From Typha latifolia (Eukaryota; Streptophyta; Magnoliopsida; Poales; Typhaceae), in assembly GCA_019914945.1 (NCBI GenBank), contig CM034103.1:7502001-7566000 (forward strand): a DNA stretch of 64,000 bases, given 5' to 3'. Below, one piece after another: positions 1-11,000 of the stretch. Each line of letters starts with the position of its first letter. The stretch's first letter is position 1. A program made the translations under genes and the position numbers. A model generated the notes under the pieces. It had not been told where the DNA came from. It was given only the letters and a program-made list of their open reading frames with translations, and did no database searches.

Positions 1-1213
1 ACCCGCAGAATTTCCAGCCGGCGTTCTAGGTGCAAACCGCTCGTCTCGATTGCCCGAACTCATTTTCGCTGCCATCTTGAGAGCCTTATGTTTTTGCTCT
101 ATCCTCACGACCTTCTCAAAGGCCTCTTCAAGAATGGTAGGACAAATAGCACGAACATCTGCTTGTATCTCCTCTCATAGCCCTGAAATGAATGTGCTCA
201 TCAATGTCTGTTCGGACCAAGGTGGCTCACAATGACTACTTACTCTTTTAAATTATGTTTGATACTCCAATACGATCATCCTCTAAACCATCTTGCTTAA
301 TGTGGCAGCAAAATCTTCATATATCACTGTCCAAAATCTGCATGTAATCCTCCTACAAAAGTCAGCCCAATCGGTAAATCCTTCACTATGAATAATCGAT
401 CTATACCAACGCAATACCGTTCCTTGGAGGTGAAAGCTTGCAATCTGGACCTTTGCGTCCTCCGTTGTCCCTTGACAATCAAAATATTGTTCAACTTGAA
501 ACACCCAATCCATTGGATCACCGCCTTAGAATTTTGAAAAGTCCAAGCATGTAGTTATCCCCCGAATAGCATTGTCAGATTCGTAAAAGATCATTGGTTC
601 AGGTCTGAACCTTTGTGGATGTTGATCTCCTTCTCTAAATCCTCGAGCACGTTCATCACCATCTTCGAAGGGATCAACCTCATCCTTAGTGCCAATCCTC
701 TTCATTGATGAAGCGCACTAGTGCCGCTCGCCTCTCGGGTTTCACCACCGCTGGTCTTGGGTTTTGTAACGGAGGTGAGATATGATATGTAGGCATAGGT
801 AAACGAGGATCATTGACACTAACATGTCGCACTTGGACCTGTGGGGTATCGGTTCGGTGTGGTCCCATCGCTGGTCTTTCTTGAGGCACCGATCGTCATT
901 GAGGAGATGATGAAGCCGATTGGTTTATGACATATTCCTTTAAAGCATTATGATCATTCTACATTGCGTCAACTCTATGCAGCAATATTTGGAACATGCC
1001 CCTAAGTTCATCCGCTAAGCCCATTTTATACCCATGGATATTGGTTGACTAAGTCCTATCGTGGTCGCTCCAAAGGAATCAGCCTCACGCTTAGGATTAT
1101 CATGGGTTGAGTCTTCCCTTGTTGGTGTGCTCTTCATTGGTCTCCTTATCGACATCATCTTTCTTGTTTCAATCATTAATGGAGGTCTGAGGCTCGCTTG
1201 GTTCTGATACAAA
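1..1213 (-). pseudogene. Ty3/gypsy gag remnant (element continues beyond window start)
   Basis: This is the internal 5' part of a Ty3/gypsy retrotransposon, read on the minus strand from the primer-binding site at about 1201-1212 (reverse complement resembles TGTATCAGAACC, an initiator-Met tRNA type site). Three short reading blocks remain: 1015-1212 (gag N-terminus), 686-889 (Pro-rich linker) and 283-513. The last has the retrotrans_gag signature: a WVFQVEQYF start, then ASFHLQG and LRWY, as in plant gag capsid domains. The blocks lie in different frames with stops between them, so no functional Gag is made. Gag would normally form the virus-like particle. The element is cut by the window edge, so whether pol exists is unknown. 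Confidence 0.7.
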
Positions 1214-2007
1214 TGATAGGGCTACGAAATAATTTCTTTAAGATTTGAATTTTTGTAGTAAGCAGTCCGCGTAACTGAGGGAAAATATTCACCAAATATT
1301 CTTCCATAGTTAGAAAATTACGAAAATAAGTGTAATTGGTCCATAACTTCCTATCTATATTTTTTGTATTTCGAATTGAAAATGGGACGAAAATTTGATA
1401 TATTGCTGATGATGGTGGTGGTGATGGGTGGAGTGGAAGTTAGGGTTATGGATGATAATGGAGATGAGGGTGGATGAGTGATGTTGTTTAAGGGATAAAG
1501 ACGAAGGGAAAGAAGTGGTCGATATCCCAAAGAAGAGGGAGGACTCAACAAATAAGGAAGATTAGAAGTTAGAAGAGACCTTGCCAACGGTAGAGGTGGT
1601 AGGTTGGTGAAGAATGAGGAGAGAGATTAAGTTAGAGAGATGATAGAGATGCAAGAAACCAATATTCCAATAGCATAATGATTTTGGTTGCCATTCACAT
1701 ATTTATAGAGGCTAGCCAACAAGCATTAATAACATTAACTAACCCTAATCCTAGTGGAATCTCGCTAATCGTGTTTGAATGCACAAAAGATGTTCTCTAT
1801 ATGTGTAAATGTGATGCAAGCATTCGAACGCGCCCGACCTCGTTTGAACACGAATTTTGCGTTCTCTATATTTGCGAACCTAATGCAGGTGTTCACAAAG
1901 GCGTTTGAACGTGCCCCCAACCGCATTATAACGCGACCTACAGAAAATTTATTTTAATAAAAATAAACAACTAATGCAATAAGAAAAGACTCTAACAAGG
2001 TGTATCA
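1214..2007 (-). repeat. 5' LTR of the gypsy element at the left edge
   Basis: On the minus strand this 794-bp segment starts TGATACACC at 2007 and ends CCCTATCA at 1214, immediately before the primer-binding site. Its U3 carries the TTCGAAC/GCGTTCGAAC-type words and the phrase reading (in + orientation) ACATATTTATAGAGGCTA, which recur in the LTRs at 24581, 25770, 26121 and 38938, so it belongs to the same diverged LTR family. It is clearly older than those copies. Confidence 0.65.
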
Positions 2008-2269
2008 TCTTATATTTCTACATTTGAAAAAGAGTAGTGCACTATTTTTTATCGACAAGACACTTGAATTATAGTTTTTTTTCACATGCAAGATAGTCGT
2101 TGTATCCTGAAAAACTGACTTTCATTATTTTAGAAGCAATCCGTAGAGGACGAATTAAATTTAAAGAGATAGTATTCAACACTAGACTCAACTTATATAG
2201 AATTTTATATTCTATAATCTGTAAGTTTACTTTGTTAGATTTTGTAATTGACAAATTGGTGATTAAACA

Positions 2270-3340
2270 AAGTTAGTTATAATGTACTCTTTAGTTTTTG
2301 CTGTATTGACATAATGTCCTATGAAGTTTGGAAGATAAATGGAGCTGGTGTGGCAAAGATTGAAGTTCGTTTAAAGGTTGCTGAAGCTTGTTTGAAGCCT
2401 GTTTGAAGCTTGTTCGAAGTTTGTTCAAAGCTTGTTCGAACAACTTCAAATGAATCTTGCCCGAGAGCTCTATAAGATAAAGCTAAGTATTTTGTTTGAA
2501 GTTTGTTCGAACAAATTTTGATTGTTCAAAGTTGTTCGAATAGAACTTCGAACAAGATTTTTTTCAAGAGCTTTAGAAAAATAATGCTGAGTATTTTGTT
2601 CAAAGTTTGTTCGAACTTGTTCAAGCAAGACTTTACCGAGAGCTCTAGAAAAATAATGCTGAGCTATTTGTTTGAAGTTGTTCGAACAAACTTCGAATAA
2701 GATTTACTCAAGAGCTTTATAAGTCATTCAAAGCAGCTTCCAATGGGTTTGTTCGAATTTGTTCGAACATGTTGGGAAATGTTTACTTTTTTAGTTTAGA
2801 TTAGGGTTTGAGAAGCTAACCTTTTGGAGGCTATAAAAGGAAAAGTCTTGAAAAAAGGGTACAACTCCTAAGGGCCAAAAAATCTCCTTGGAGATCATTC
2901 AAAGAGGGAGTTGGGGAGATCAATGTTCTTGTTGGGGTTTCATAATATTGAAGATTCAATTCGATATTGTCTCAAGGGTTATAGAAACAAGCCTACAACC
3001 TTAAGGTTCATCAAGGTTGGGTACTAAACATGGTAATCGGTGTATTGAAGAGGAGTCAAGCAAAGTATCATCAAGAGGATTATGTAAAATAACAATCGGG
3101 TTGTAAGTGTATTGTAATTGTTATTTTTATAGTGCTTGGTTTGATCACATAGAAACCATAATTTTTTTAACCTTAGTTGAAAATGGGTTTTTCCACATTA
3201 AAATTATTGTGTTTGATTGTGTCTTGTGTTTCATATTATAATTGTCTCTTATCATTCTAAGTGAAATGGATCTTTTAAAGATAGTTAAATATTTTTATAC
3301 TTAATTCTATTTTTTTTACTTGAACAGATTTTAAAGTGAC
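2270..3340 (+). repeat. Possible LTR-like repeat with a tandem array of TTCGAAC words
   Basis: No gene is visible here. The part at 2340-2780 is built of repeated phrases around GTTCGAA and GAGCTCTAGAAAAATAATG. The GAGCT(C/T) anchor recurs at 2464, 2568, 2640 and 2712, and the last two spacings are both 72 bp. The following 3060-3245 stretch (AGGATTATGTAAAATAACAA, then TTGTGTTTGATTGTGTCTTG) resembles the R/U5 end of Ty1/copia LTRs. I found no clean TG/CA boundaries or target-site duplication, so the LTR reading is tentative. Confidence 0.35.
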
Positions 3341-3365
3341 TATTTAAATTAGATTATTACCACCA

Positions 3366-3599
3366 ACTTGAGCTTGGCATCCTCGTGGCCGGCGAGCTGG
3401 TAGCAACTTGAATCAAGCTGGATGCCAGCTTAGCGTGCATCCAATCTTCACAAGAGTTGTTATCTCTCCATAACGATTCTCTTTGCAGTTGACTTCCAGA
3501 AGTGAACAATAAGCAGAGGAATTGACTTTTAGTTTTTGAAACCTCAAATCTTCCAGGAGGTCATGTGCTTGTTCTAACAACCGTGGAGAAATAAATGCA
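3366..3599 (-). pseudogene. Fragment of a PPR (pentatricopeptide repeat) protein gene, broken
   Basis: Read on the minus strand from 3599, the translation contains LLEQAHDLLEDLRFQ, then VNSSAYCSLLEVNCKENRYG and EITTLVK. This is the helix-turn-helix pattern of a plant PPR repeat (a 35-residue module that binds organellar RNA). At about 3440 the frame shifts; the other frame continues with DAR, a stop, then AGIQLDSSCY, also PPR-like. It is therefore a decayed fragment of one to two repeats. No start, targeting peptide or neighbouring repeats were found. A short minus-strand open stretch just upstream (3608-3856, containing GMNYAKFVRAFHEANKISK) may belong to the same or another relic, but I do not recognise it. 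Confidence 0.55.
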
Positions 3600-4623
3600 T
3601 GCGTTTATCACGGGGTTCTCAACGAAAACCAAAAATTCTTTCTTTTACTTGCTTTGAGTAGAAACGCTGCCAACTTGCTAATTTTATTAGCTTCATGAAA
3701 CGCTCTAACAAATTTGGCATAGTTCATTCCTGTTTCAACTACTGACAGCACCGATTTTGCTGCAATAAGTCCATAATAAATGTGTTGAAGAAGGACACTC
3801 AGATCTGCCAAAAGATATAACTCATCAGTTGTCACGTCCCAGGCTTTGGGCATCACTTACGCCTACCTTAGAATCTATTATAAGAATGAGCGACCACAGC
3901 TACAGTTCACCGGCGGTTCAAATCTTCTGTGAAGAAATTGGACTATCCTTCGTTATATATCTAGCCGTCTGAATTAATCTACAAACTCATACTATATATA
4001 TTAAAGAATAAAAAGAATGCAAACTCTGACAGTTAATCCACTACATAAATGCAAGACGCCTCCTCGTAAGTGACGCTGGGAAGATATGAATTGACATCCA
4101 CGCTCGGCCGTTGGTAGATGAACATATCGGACGCCGTTCGGATTTCATGGTATTGAAGTACTATACTCGATAAATATAATACAAAGTGCTGAAATAAATA
4201 CGTTTCCGCTGTCAACTTAACTTATCCTATCCTGCTATATTTAAAGCGGGACCACAAAGTGTGCACCCTGGCAAGAAAAGATAAGACTTTAGATGAAAAG
4301 GCTTTTAGGAGATCCAATAATTAAGTCCGAAGTTGGACTTAATTATTTCATTGATTGATATTTAAGCAGATGTGGACAAACACCAACTCTCCGGATCAAG
4401 ACGAAATATTCTCAACTAACTCTTCAAGGTAAATTTGAAAATGGGTGATCTACACGAGTAAAGCAAGAATGCAAAAGTATCGATGGCTACTTCTCTTTGC
4501 TGAAGTGAATGGGCGAATAAATTTGAAGCTACTTAATTGCACCTTCATTTTCTCGTGCACTTAAATAAATAACAGAATACAGCTAGCGTATATAATAGCA
4601 AATACGCACAACTCAGCAACTAT

Positions 4624-4629
<6 letters not shown>
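3600..4629. other. Intergenic region, upstream of the MEB-like gene
   Basis: No gene that I can support. Two short minus-strand open stretches (3608-3856 and 4033-4215) have protein-like composition but no family I recognise and no matching neighbours. The rest is AT-rich spacer leading to the TA repeat at 4630. Confidence 0.4.

Positions 4630-4681
<52 letters not shown>
4630..4681. repeat. (TA)n microsatellite
   Basis: An uninterrupted alternating TA tract of about 50 bp, roughly 190 bp upstream of the start codon of the MEB-like gene. Such tracts are length-polymorphic and easily melted. Confidence 0.95.
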
Positions 4682-4688
<7 letters not shown>

Positions 4689-4783
4689 AGTATTTTTATT
4701 CAACCTGGTGCTTGGTTCCAACTAAAGGCCATTTCCATGGCCAAAGTCAAGTACCGAAGTATTCACACCAGGGAACGGAGCAA

Positions 4784-4790
4784 TATAAAT
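4784..4790 (+). promoter_or_regulatory. Likely TATA box of the MEB-like gene
   Basis: TATAAAT inside CAATATAAATTAAA, 80 bp upstream of the ATG at 4870. It is the only good TATA match in the 180 bp before the gene. It would place the transcription start near 4815 and leave a 5' leader of about 55 nt, typical for plants. Inferred from position and sequence only. Confidence 0.45.
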
Positions 4791-4869
4791 TAAACTGAAG
4801 TAAACCCATCAGACCAAGTACATCTGAGGATCGAGGAACAGTAGGAAGCTAGAGGGAGAGAAGGGAACC

Positions 4870-5056
4870 ATGGAGATAGAGAGGGAGTGGGATGGAGAGA
4901 AGGAAGAGATACTTGAAGAGGAGAAAGAAGTTGGCAGCTTAGAAGGAAGGCAGAGAAGAAGGAAAGATGACAGCGCTGGGAAGGAGATTAACTGGAAGTC
5001 CTTCGAAGGTAGAGAGGGTGAAGAGCAAAGGAGTATTTACTTCGATTCTGAGAAAG
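4870..5056 (+). CDS. MEB-like gene exon 1 (charged N-terminus)
   Basis: Codes residues 1-62, strongly acidic then basic (EREWDGEKEEILEEEK, then RQRRRK), followed by NWKSFEG and RSIYFDSEK. It ends in phase 1 at the donor GAAAG|GTAATG. No signal peptide is visible, which fits a C-terminally anchored membrane protein with a cytosolic N-terminus (inference). Confidence 0.85.
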
Positions 5057-8000
5057 GTAATGTGGGTTCTTCACCAAAACTCTACTTCTGCTGTTATCTT
5101 TAGAAACGTATAATGACGTTTATACCCTTCGGGTTGTGCAACTGGGTGCCCCGCATGCTGGGCTCCGGCAAAATTTTTGTTCAACGCTGTGTCCGTTTTA
5201 TTAGTGGTGGTAGAATAAAAGGAGATTAATCGTCTTTACTTGTCGCTTGAAATTTATTTTGGGGCAAGATTGTGTCTTTAGAAGAAGCAAGATTTAACTT
5301 GTGTGGAAATGCTACTACTTGGGTTGTGTTTCGATTTCATCTATGGGTTTTGATATCTCACAGGTAATTTCTTTTTTCTACGAGGTTGAATGGATTCTTG
5401 ATTAGTAATTTCGTAGAACTGCTTTGCTCATTTGGTGTAGTGGGACATTGTCTTGCTTCTCTTGTAAACGTTTAGCTTCATTTCCATCTTCTTAGTACCT
5501 TGCCACTCAGTGGTTAGATTTGGTTTCGTTTTCTGCTACATGTTTCGGCAAGTTCCATTGAGTAATTGGGGGAGGTCAGCATTGGTGGACATCAGCTCCT
5601 CAAAGGTCCTGGAACATGATGACAGCTTGGTTTAATCCAGGACCATTCTTGGTATTAGTTTTCTCTTGTTTTACTTGTCTGCGAATGCCTGCTAAGATTT
5701 TTTGCCAATCTATTTCCTATGCACATGTCCTTCAAATAAATTGAAGTCTCTTTCAGAAATATTTACATCTGAATTTATTCTTGTGACATTCGCTTCCAAT
5801 TCTCAGATTACTTTGTTGAATGTTATCACAGGGATTAACTGGTTATTTTCATTTATGGTGATGTGCGATGAGCTAAGTCTTGAGTCTCCACACATATTGT
5901 TAGTGCATTTTCTAATAGATTTATGGTGGGGGGGGTGGGGGTGTGTTTTTGAACTTGTATTTGGTTTCTCGAAAAGGGCCACCTGCTTTATCTGTTTATT
6001 GTGAAAATTACTTCATTGGAAACATAGTTCCAGGCCAAAAGGTCATAGTGTTCAAACTTCAGAGTGATTCACTAAAGTATAATTTAGAACACAACTCTAA
6101 ATTCTTTGTTTGTTTCACTTTTATCTCTGTGGTGTATATAGTGCATCTTTTGTTGTGTTGTCTGGTGAACATGCAAATTACTTTGCATTTCTTGTACTGA
6201 AGGAGTATGGAAGTGTCGGCACTGCTATTGGACCTATCAATTAAGTGGTCCAAGCAGAGCTTATATCCCGAATCATGAAGGATATTGCCAAATGGTGGTG
6301 GAAGCCGAACCATTGGCTGAGCCTGAATTATTCTCTGATTCTTCAACTAAAGGTTAGTTGTTAAGCTTCTGAAAATTTACAGTAAAGGGAAGGGTTTTTG
6401 TTCCATTCATCACCAATATTTTAGCTTATTGCAAAATTCCTACTCCTTTTGACATATTTGCACTAAACATCTTTAATCTTTTATCATGAGAAATTTTCTC
6501 ACTATATTTTGGCCAAGTTTTCCTCTGCTTCCCCTTCTTTCCCACCTTTGCAAAAAAGATCACCTGAAGGGTATTCTAGTAGAAAACTATAACAAAAAAG
6601 AGAATATACTGGGAAAATCATTTATCAGTGAATAGAAGGTAGTTTTCTTGCAAAATACAATTAATATCTGAGAGTAGATTTGCAAATACATTGAAAAGAG
6701 GGTTTTTTTTTCATAAGGTTAAATTTTAGGTGGTAAAGTGCAGAAACATTGTAATGAAAAATCATGATTAATCATGTAATTCTGATCAGTTTTAACTAAT
6801 TCTAGATTTTTGGGCTAAGAGGAAGATGTAACTGAAAAGACCTTTTCCATTTAAAGTGGAATATTAAAGGTCTGTAGCATCCTATTAGGCTCTATTAATT
6901 CTTGCTTTTCTTGTGGTAATATTGTTGCTGACCTGTTGCTTTGGGTGCTCAGTAACTAAGATCAGTAGTATCTAAGAAGCATTTTATTGAGAGAGTAATC
7001 ATGAGAATCTGTGCTGATGGTACCTAGGAACGTTCAAGCATAAAAATGTAATATTAGTGGTCTCATATTTCAGAGAATATTTTCTTAAAGCTTATGATGG
7101 GTGCAGCATTAACTAACCAAGACTTTAGTCCCAACTACTTGGGTTCCACTAATGACAATTTGCAAACAGGATGCTTTACAAATTTGGTACATTGCATGGT
7201 TGCAGGTAATGAAGTTATTGATGTGTTTGTCGGGATGGAACCAAGAGTACAGGTAAAGCATGGTAATGGAAAGAACTTGACATATGAAGATGATTCTAGA
7301 ACAAAGGAGCTCAGTGGAGAGGAGAATATCACTGTTGAAGAAATAAATTATTCTTCAACGAGTGTGGTGGCAATAAATGGATCAACTTTAAACCCTTCTT
7401 CTGAAGCTTTTAATGACAATGCAATTAGAGAAAATGTGCACGGACTTGAAGGAAACTTGCAGACTGCAATAGTGAATAAAAGTAAAGAGGCTGTAGCTGA
7501 CTTCAATCTTGAGAAAGTTTTAGAGGAACAAGAAACTCATGATTTGTACTGTCCTAACTGTAACTCATGTATAACTAGAAGGGTGATTCTACGTAAAAGG
7601 AAAAGGTGGATCAAAGAAATTCAATGTGATGCACCAGCCAAGAGAATTCATGACGGACGGCATGATGTGGATTCTGCTACTATATCGACTCAATTAGTAG
7701 ATCAAAGTCTTGATAGAGAGCCACCTGACGTGTTCAGATGTTTATCATGCTTTAGTTTCTTCATCCCAACAGGTATGATTTGACTTTATCTTTAGTCTGT
7801 ATGTTATATCCATCCTCTCTGCATGAGAGATTAAATTGACATGCATCTCTATGTGAAAGGTACCCTAAGATTGTGTTATCTTTGTTTGCCATTCAGCTAT
7901 CAATTTTGAGTGCCAAAAGAAAAAGATTAGACATGATGTATATTTCTTATTCTGCACCTTTCCATGTGTATGCAAGTAGTGACACACTACCTAAATTTTT

Positions 8001-11000
8001 TCATTCCATGTAGAACTATGATTATTGTTATGGAAGTATTTCCTTTCACCCGCATACAAACTTACCTTATTCTTCTTCAGTTCTCTCATAACTGTTGATT
8101 TCCATAGTATAATTGAAGTTATTTTCATATGCTTCTTTGGAAGCAACTTCTTTTTCATATATTAATGCATAACTACAGTTATGGAACATATTGGTTATGT
8201 AGCTAGTTCTTGTGTTTTGTGATTTAGCATTTCAAGATTGTGGAGTTCGAGCTAATTATACATGATAAGTTGATTGTAATCATCTATAATCAAATACAAG
8301 AAGAACAAGATTTTTTTTTCTTGAATACAAACATATATGTTCTTCAAGTTTTATCAAGTTTTTGTGTAATAGGTAGCATACAACTCATATAATTAGGGTT
8401 AGTTAATTGATATTTTGATTGCAATATGTTCTTCAACTTATATTTATTGTGGGCCTAAAATTAAATTTGATCCCTTTTCTTTATTATGAACAGAAGGCGG
8501 TTTTAACATATTCCGTATTTTTGAAAGGAAAGAGGAGATTCCAAATCAGCAATCTTCACCTCAGATATCCGAGAGGAATAAAAACTGGATTTTATCTATT
8601 TTTCAATCAGGGAGCAGCCAAAAGAAAAGAAGTGAATTAGGTAGTCTTTATTTAATATTCTGATTCATCTCATTGATTTTGGAAGCAGATGTTTGTAGTT
8701 TCGATGGTTTCATATTAGTTGTTAATGTCTATTGTTGACAGACATGATAAGGTGGGCACCCGATAGTCCCTTGAATGTTCAGTAGTAACTGATAACTATT
8801 AGTATCACAACAATAATTAACATTGCAGAGGTATAGAATTGGGACAAATGTATCTTGATATACTTGCATAATCATATACTAAGAGTGTAAACTGTAAAAT
8901 TCTAACCAATATACTGTAGGCTAGGCAAAATATTAGAATTCATGCTCAGCAGTTGGTTGGATAGATAAATTTTTCCAAGAAAATTTCCATGTACTACATT
9001 AAATATGTAAAACTTTCTGGTTATTCTTCTTACTGATATTTAACTGGCAATATTGATAATGAAAGTTGCCAAATCACTATATTGTGTTCCACAACTTTCT
9101 TGAAGCTTACCTATTTGTTGATTGTTCGTGACTAGAATGTATTTACTATTTAGCATCCTTAACAGGGTTATGTTGTCTTTATAACTTTATTCTGAAAGCT
9201 CATCTCCTTAAGCTCCTGAAAGATAACTGAATTGAGCTATTATTAAGATTGTGCTGGGCACAAGTGTAAATATTTATTCAAATTAGTAGCACTTATAGAG
9301 TAAGCTATGTGAGAATCAATTGAGATGAGTTGAGCATGTCCAAAGGTGACGACAAAATGTACTAGTAAAAGAGATTCAATTTTGGTGAGGTAGAAGGTGC
9401 CTTAAGAGGGAAAGAGAGACCAAAAATGACTTGCGAGGAACTAGTAAGCGAAGATATGATAACACTCAATGTAGCAAAGAATCTTACAGTAAATAAAGCT
9501 GAATGAAGGACAAGGATCCATATATTTAACCCCAAATAGTTGGAATCTGTGGCTTGTTGTTGTTGGTAAATATGATGCAAGCTTGCAATGACATTTAGCT
9601 GACTTTAGGTTACTAAAATGTCAACTCATGGTACCTTTACTTTATTCCATATCTATTAGTTCTAAGGTATTTGCAATCCTCATTATATTTTACTTTCTTG
9701 AAGTAAAAATAAAAGAGTGTTCTAGTGCATGAGGCTTTTGTAGTCTTACCTTCATGTTTGAAGAGATTTGATTCAAGTTTTGAACCCATGACCTCTTGGA
9801 TAAAAGGGACAATGCTTACTGTCACCCCAAGTGATGTCTTCTTTTTGTAGAGTAAAAAATAAGTACAGGAAATTGCATCCTATTATGTGGATGCACCTTT
9901 ATGAGCTTCTTATTGATCTAATTGGATAGTGTTTACTTAGATAGTCTAGCCATGATAAGATAGCTACTGGAGACTTACCTAACACTCCTTCCATGTGCAT
10001 AGGGGTGAAACGGGTCAGATAATATCCGATCTGATCTGGTTTTCTATTCAAAAGCATATGATTTATGTTGCAAATTTCATATCTGAGTCAAATTTGGATT
10101 TGGTTATGGATAGGAATTCAAAGAATTTTTGAATTCGGAGCCGAATCAGATATTATAGATTTCACTCAGATATGGATTCAGATTCGAGTATCTGTTTATC
10201 CACAACTATATATACCTTCAATCCCCTACTATTTAATAGATTCTCGAACTTCCTAATTCTCCTATCTAATTTAGTTATAATTTGTTTAGCTCTTTTATCT
10301 TTGGTAAGGGACTATTTGTTCACTTGTAAATACATCAATTGTATTAGTATATTCCATATCCTCAAACATTCTAACTCTTATAATCCTCAAACTTCAGATA
10401 TATTTAGATTCATTCATTTTTGAATTTATCTAAATTCTGTCTTTGGTTATAATTTTTTTATTTTTTCAAGGTTTAGTCCAATTTGTATCCAAATTCATTT
10501 AAAATTTGGCTCATATTTGAATCCATTTAAGATCTAGTTTATATCCGATTTGTATTCATTTAAGATCCAACCCGTATCTGACTTATATCCATCTCCGTTT
10601 AATTCGGATATGGTTTTATGCATAGTTCTCAGTTTCAGCCAATCCCGATCCCGATCCGATCTGATCCGGACCCCACCCCTCCACCTGCCTCTCTTTCTCT
10701 CTTTTCTCTCTTTTCTTTCTCTATTTTTCTTTCTCTTTTGCTCTTCTTTCTCACTTCTTCCACCAGCGACCGAGTATATCTTCGGCGACATTCTCCGATG
10801 AAGATCTGACGATCTCGACCTCCGGCGATCTCATATGAGTTTTTTTATTATTTTTTTTCAGTTTTTAATTCCTCTTATTCTCTCTCTCTTTCTCTTCCTG
10901 CACCGAGTAGATTCGACGACCTCTGCTGTTGCTTCTGCGGTGAAGCAGCAACACCAGTTGCTAAGAGCCTAAGAGAGAGGGGCGAAAGGAGAGAGAGAGA

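Noticed and set aside
3608..3856. 82-codon minus-strand open stretch with protein-like composition
   Set aside because: No family recognised and no supporting exons; noted beside the PPR relic but not called as a gene.
5702..6346. Overlapping open stretches on both strands in intron 1
   Set aside because: Phe/Cys/Leu-rich composition of AT-rich intron DNA; exon 2 lies within the span in a different frame with a clear Cys-rich motif and proper splice sites.
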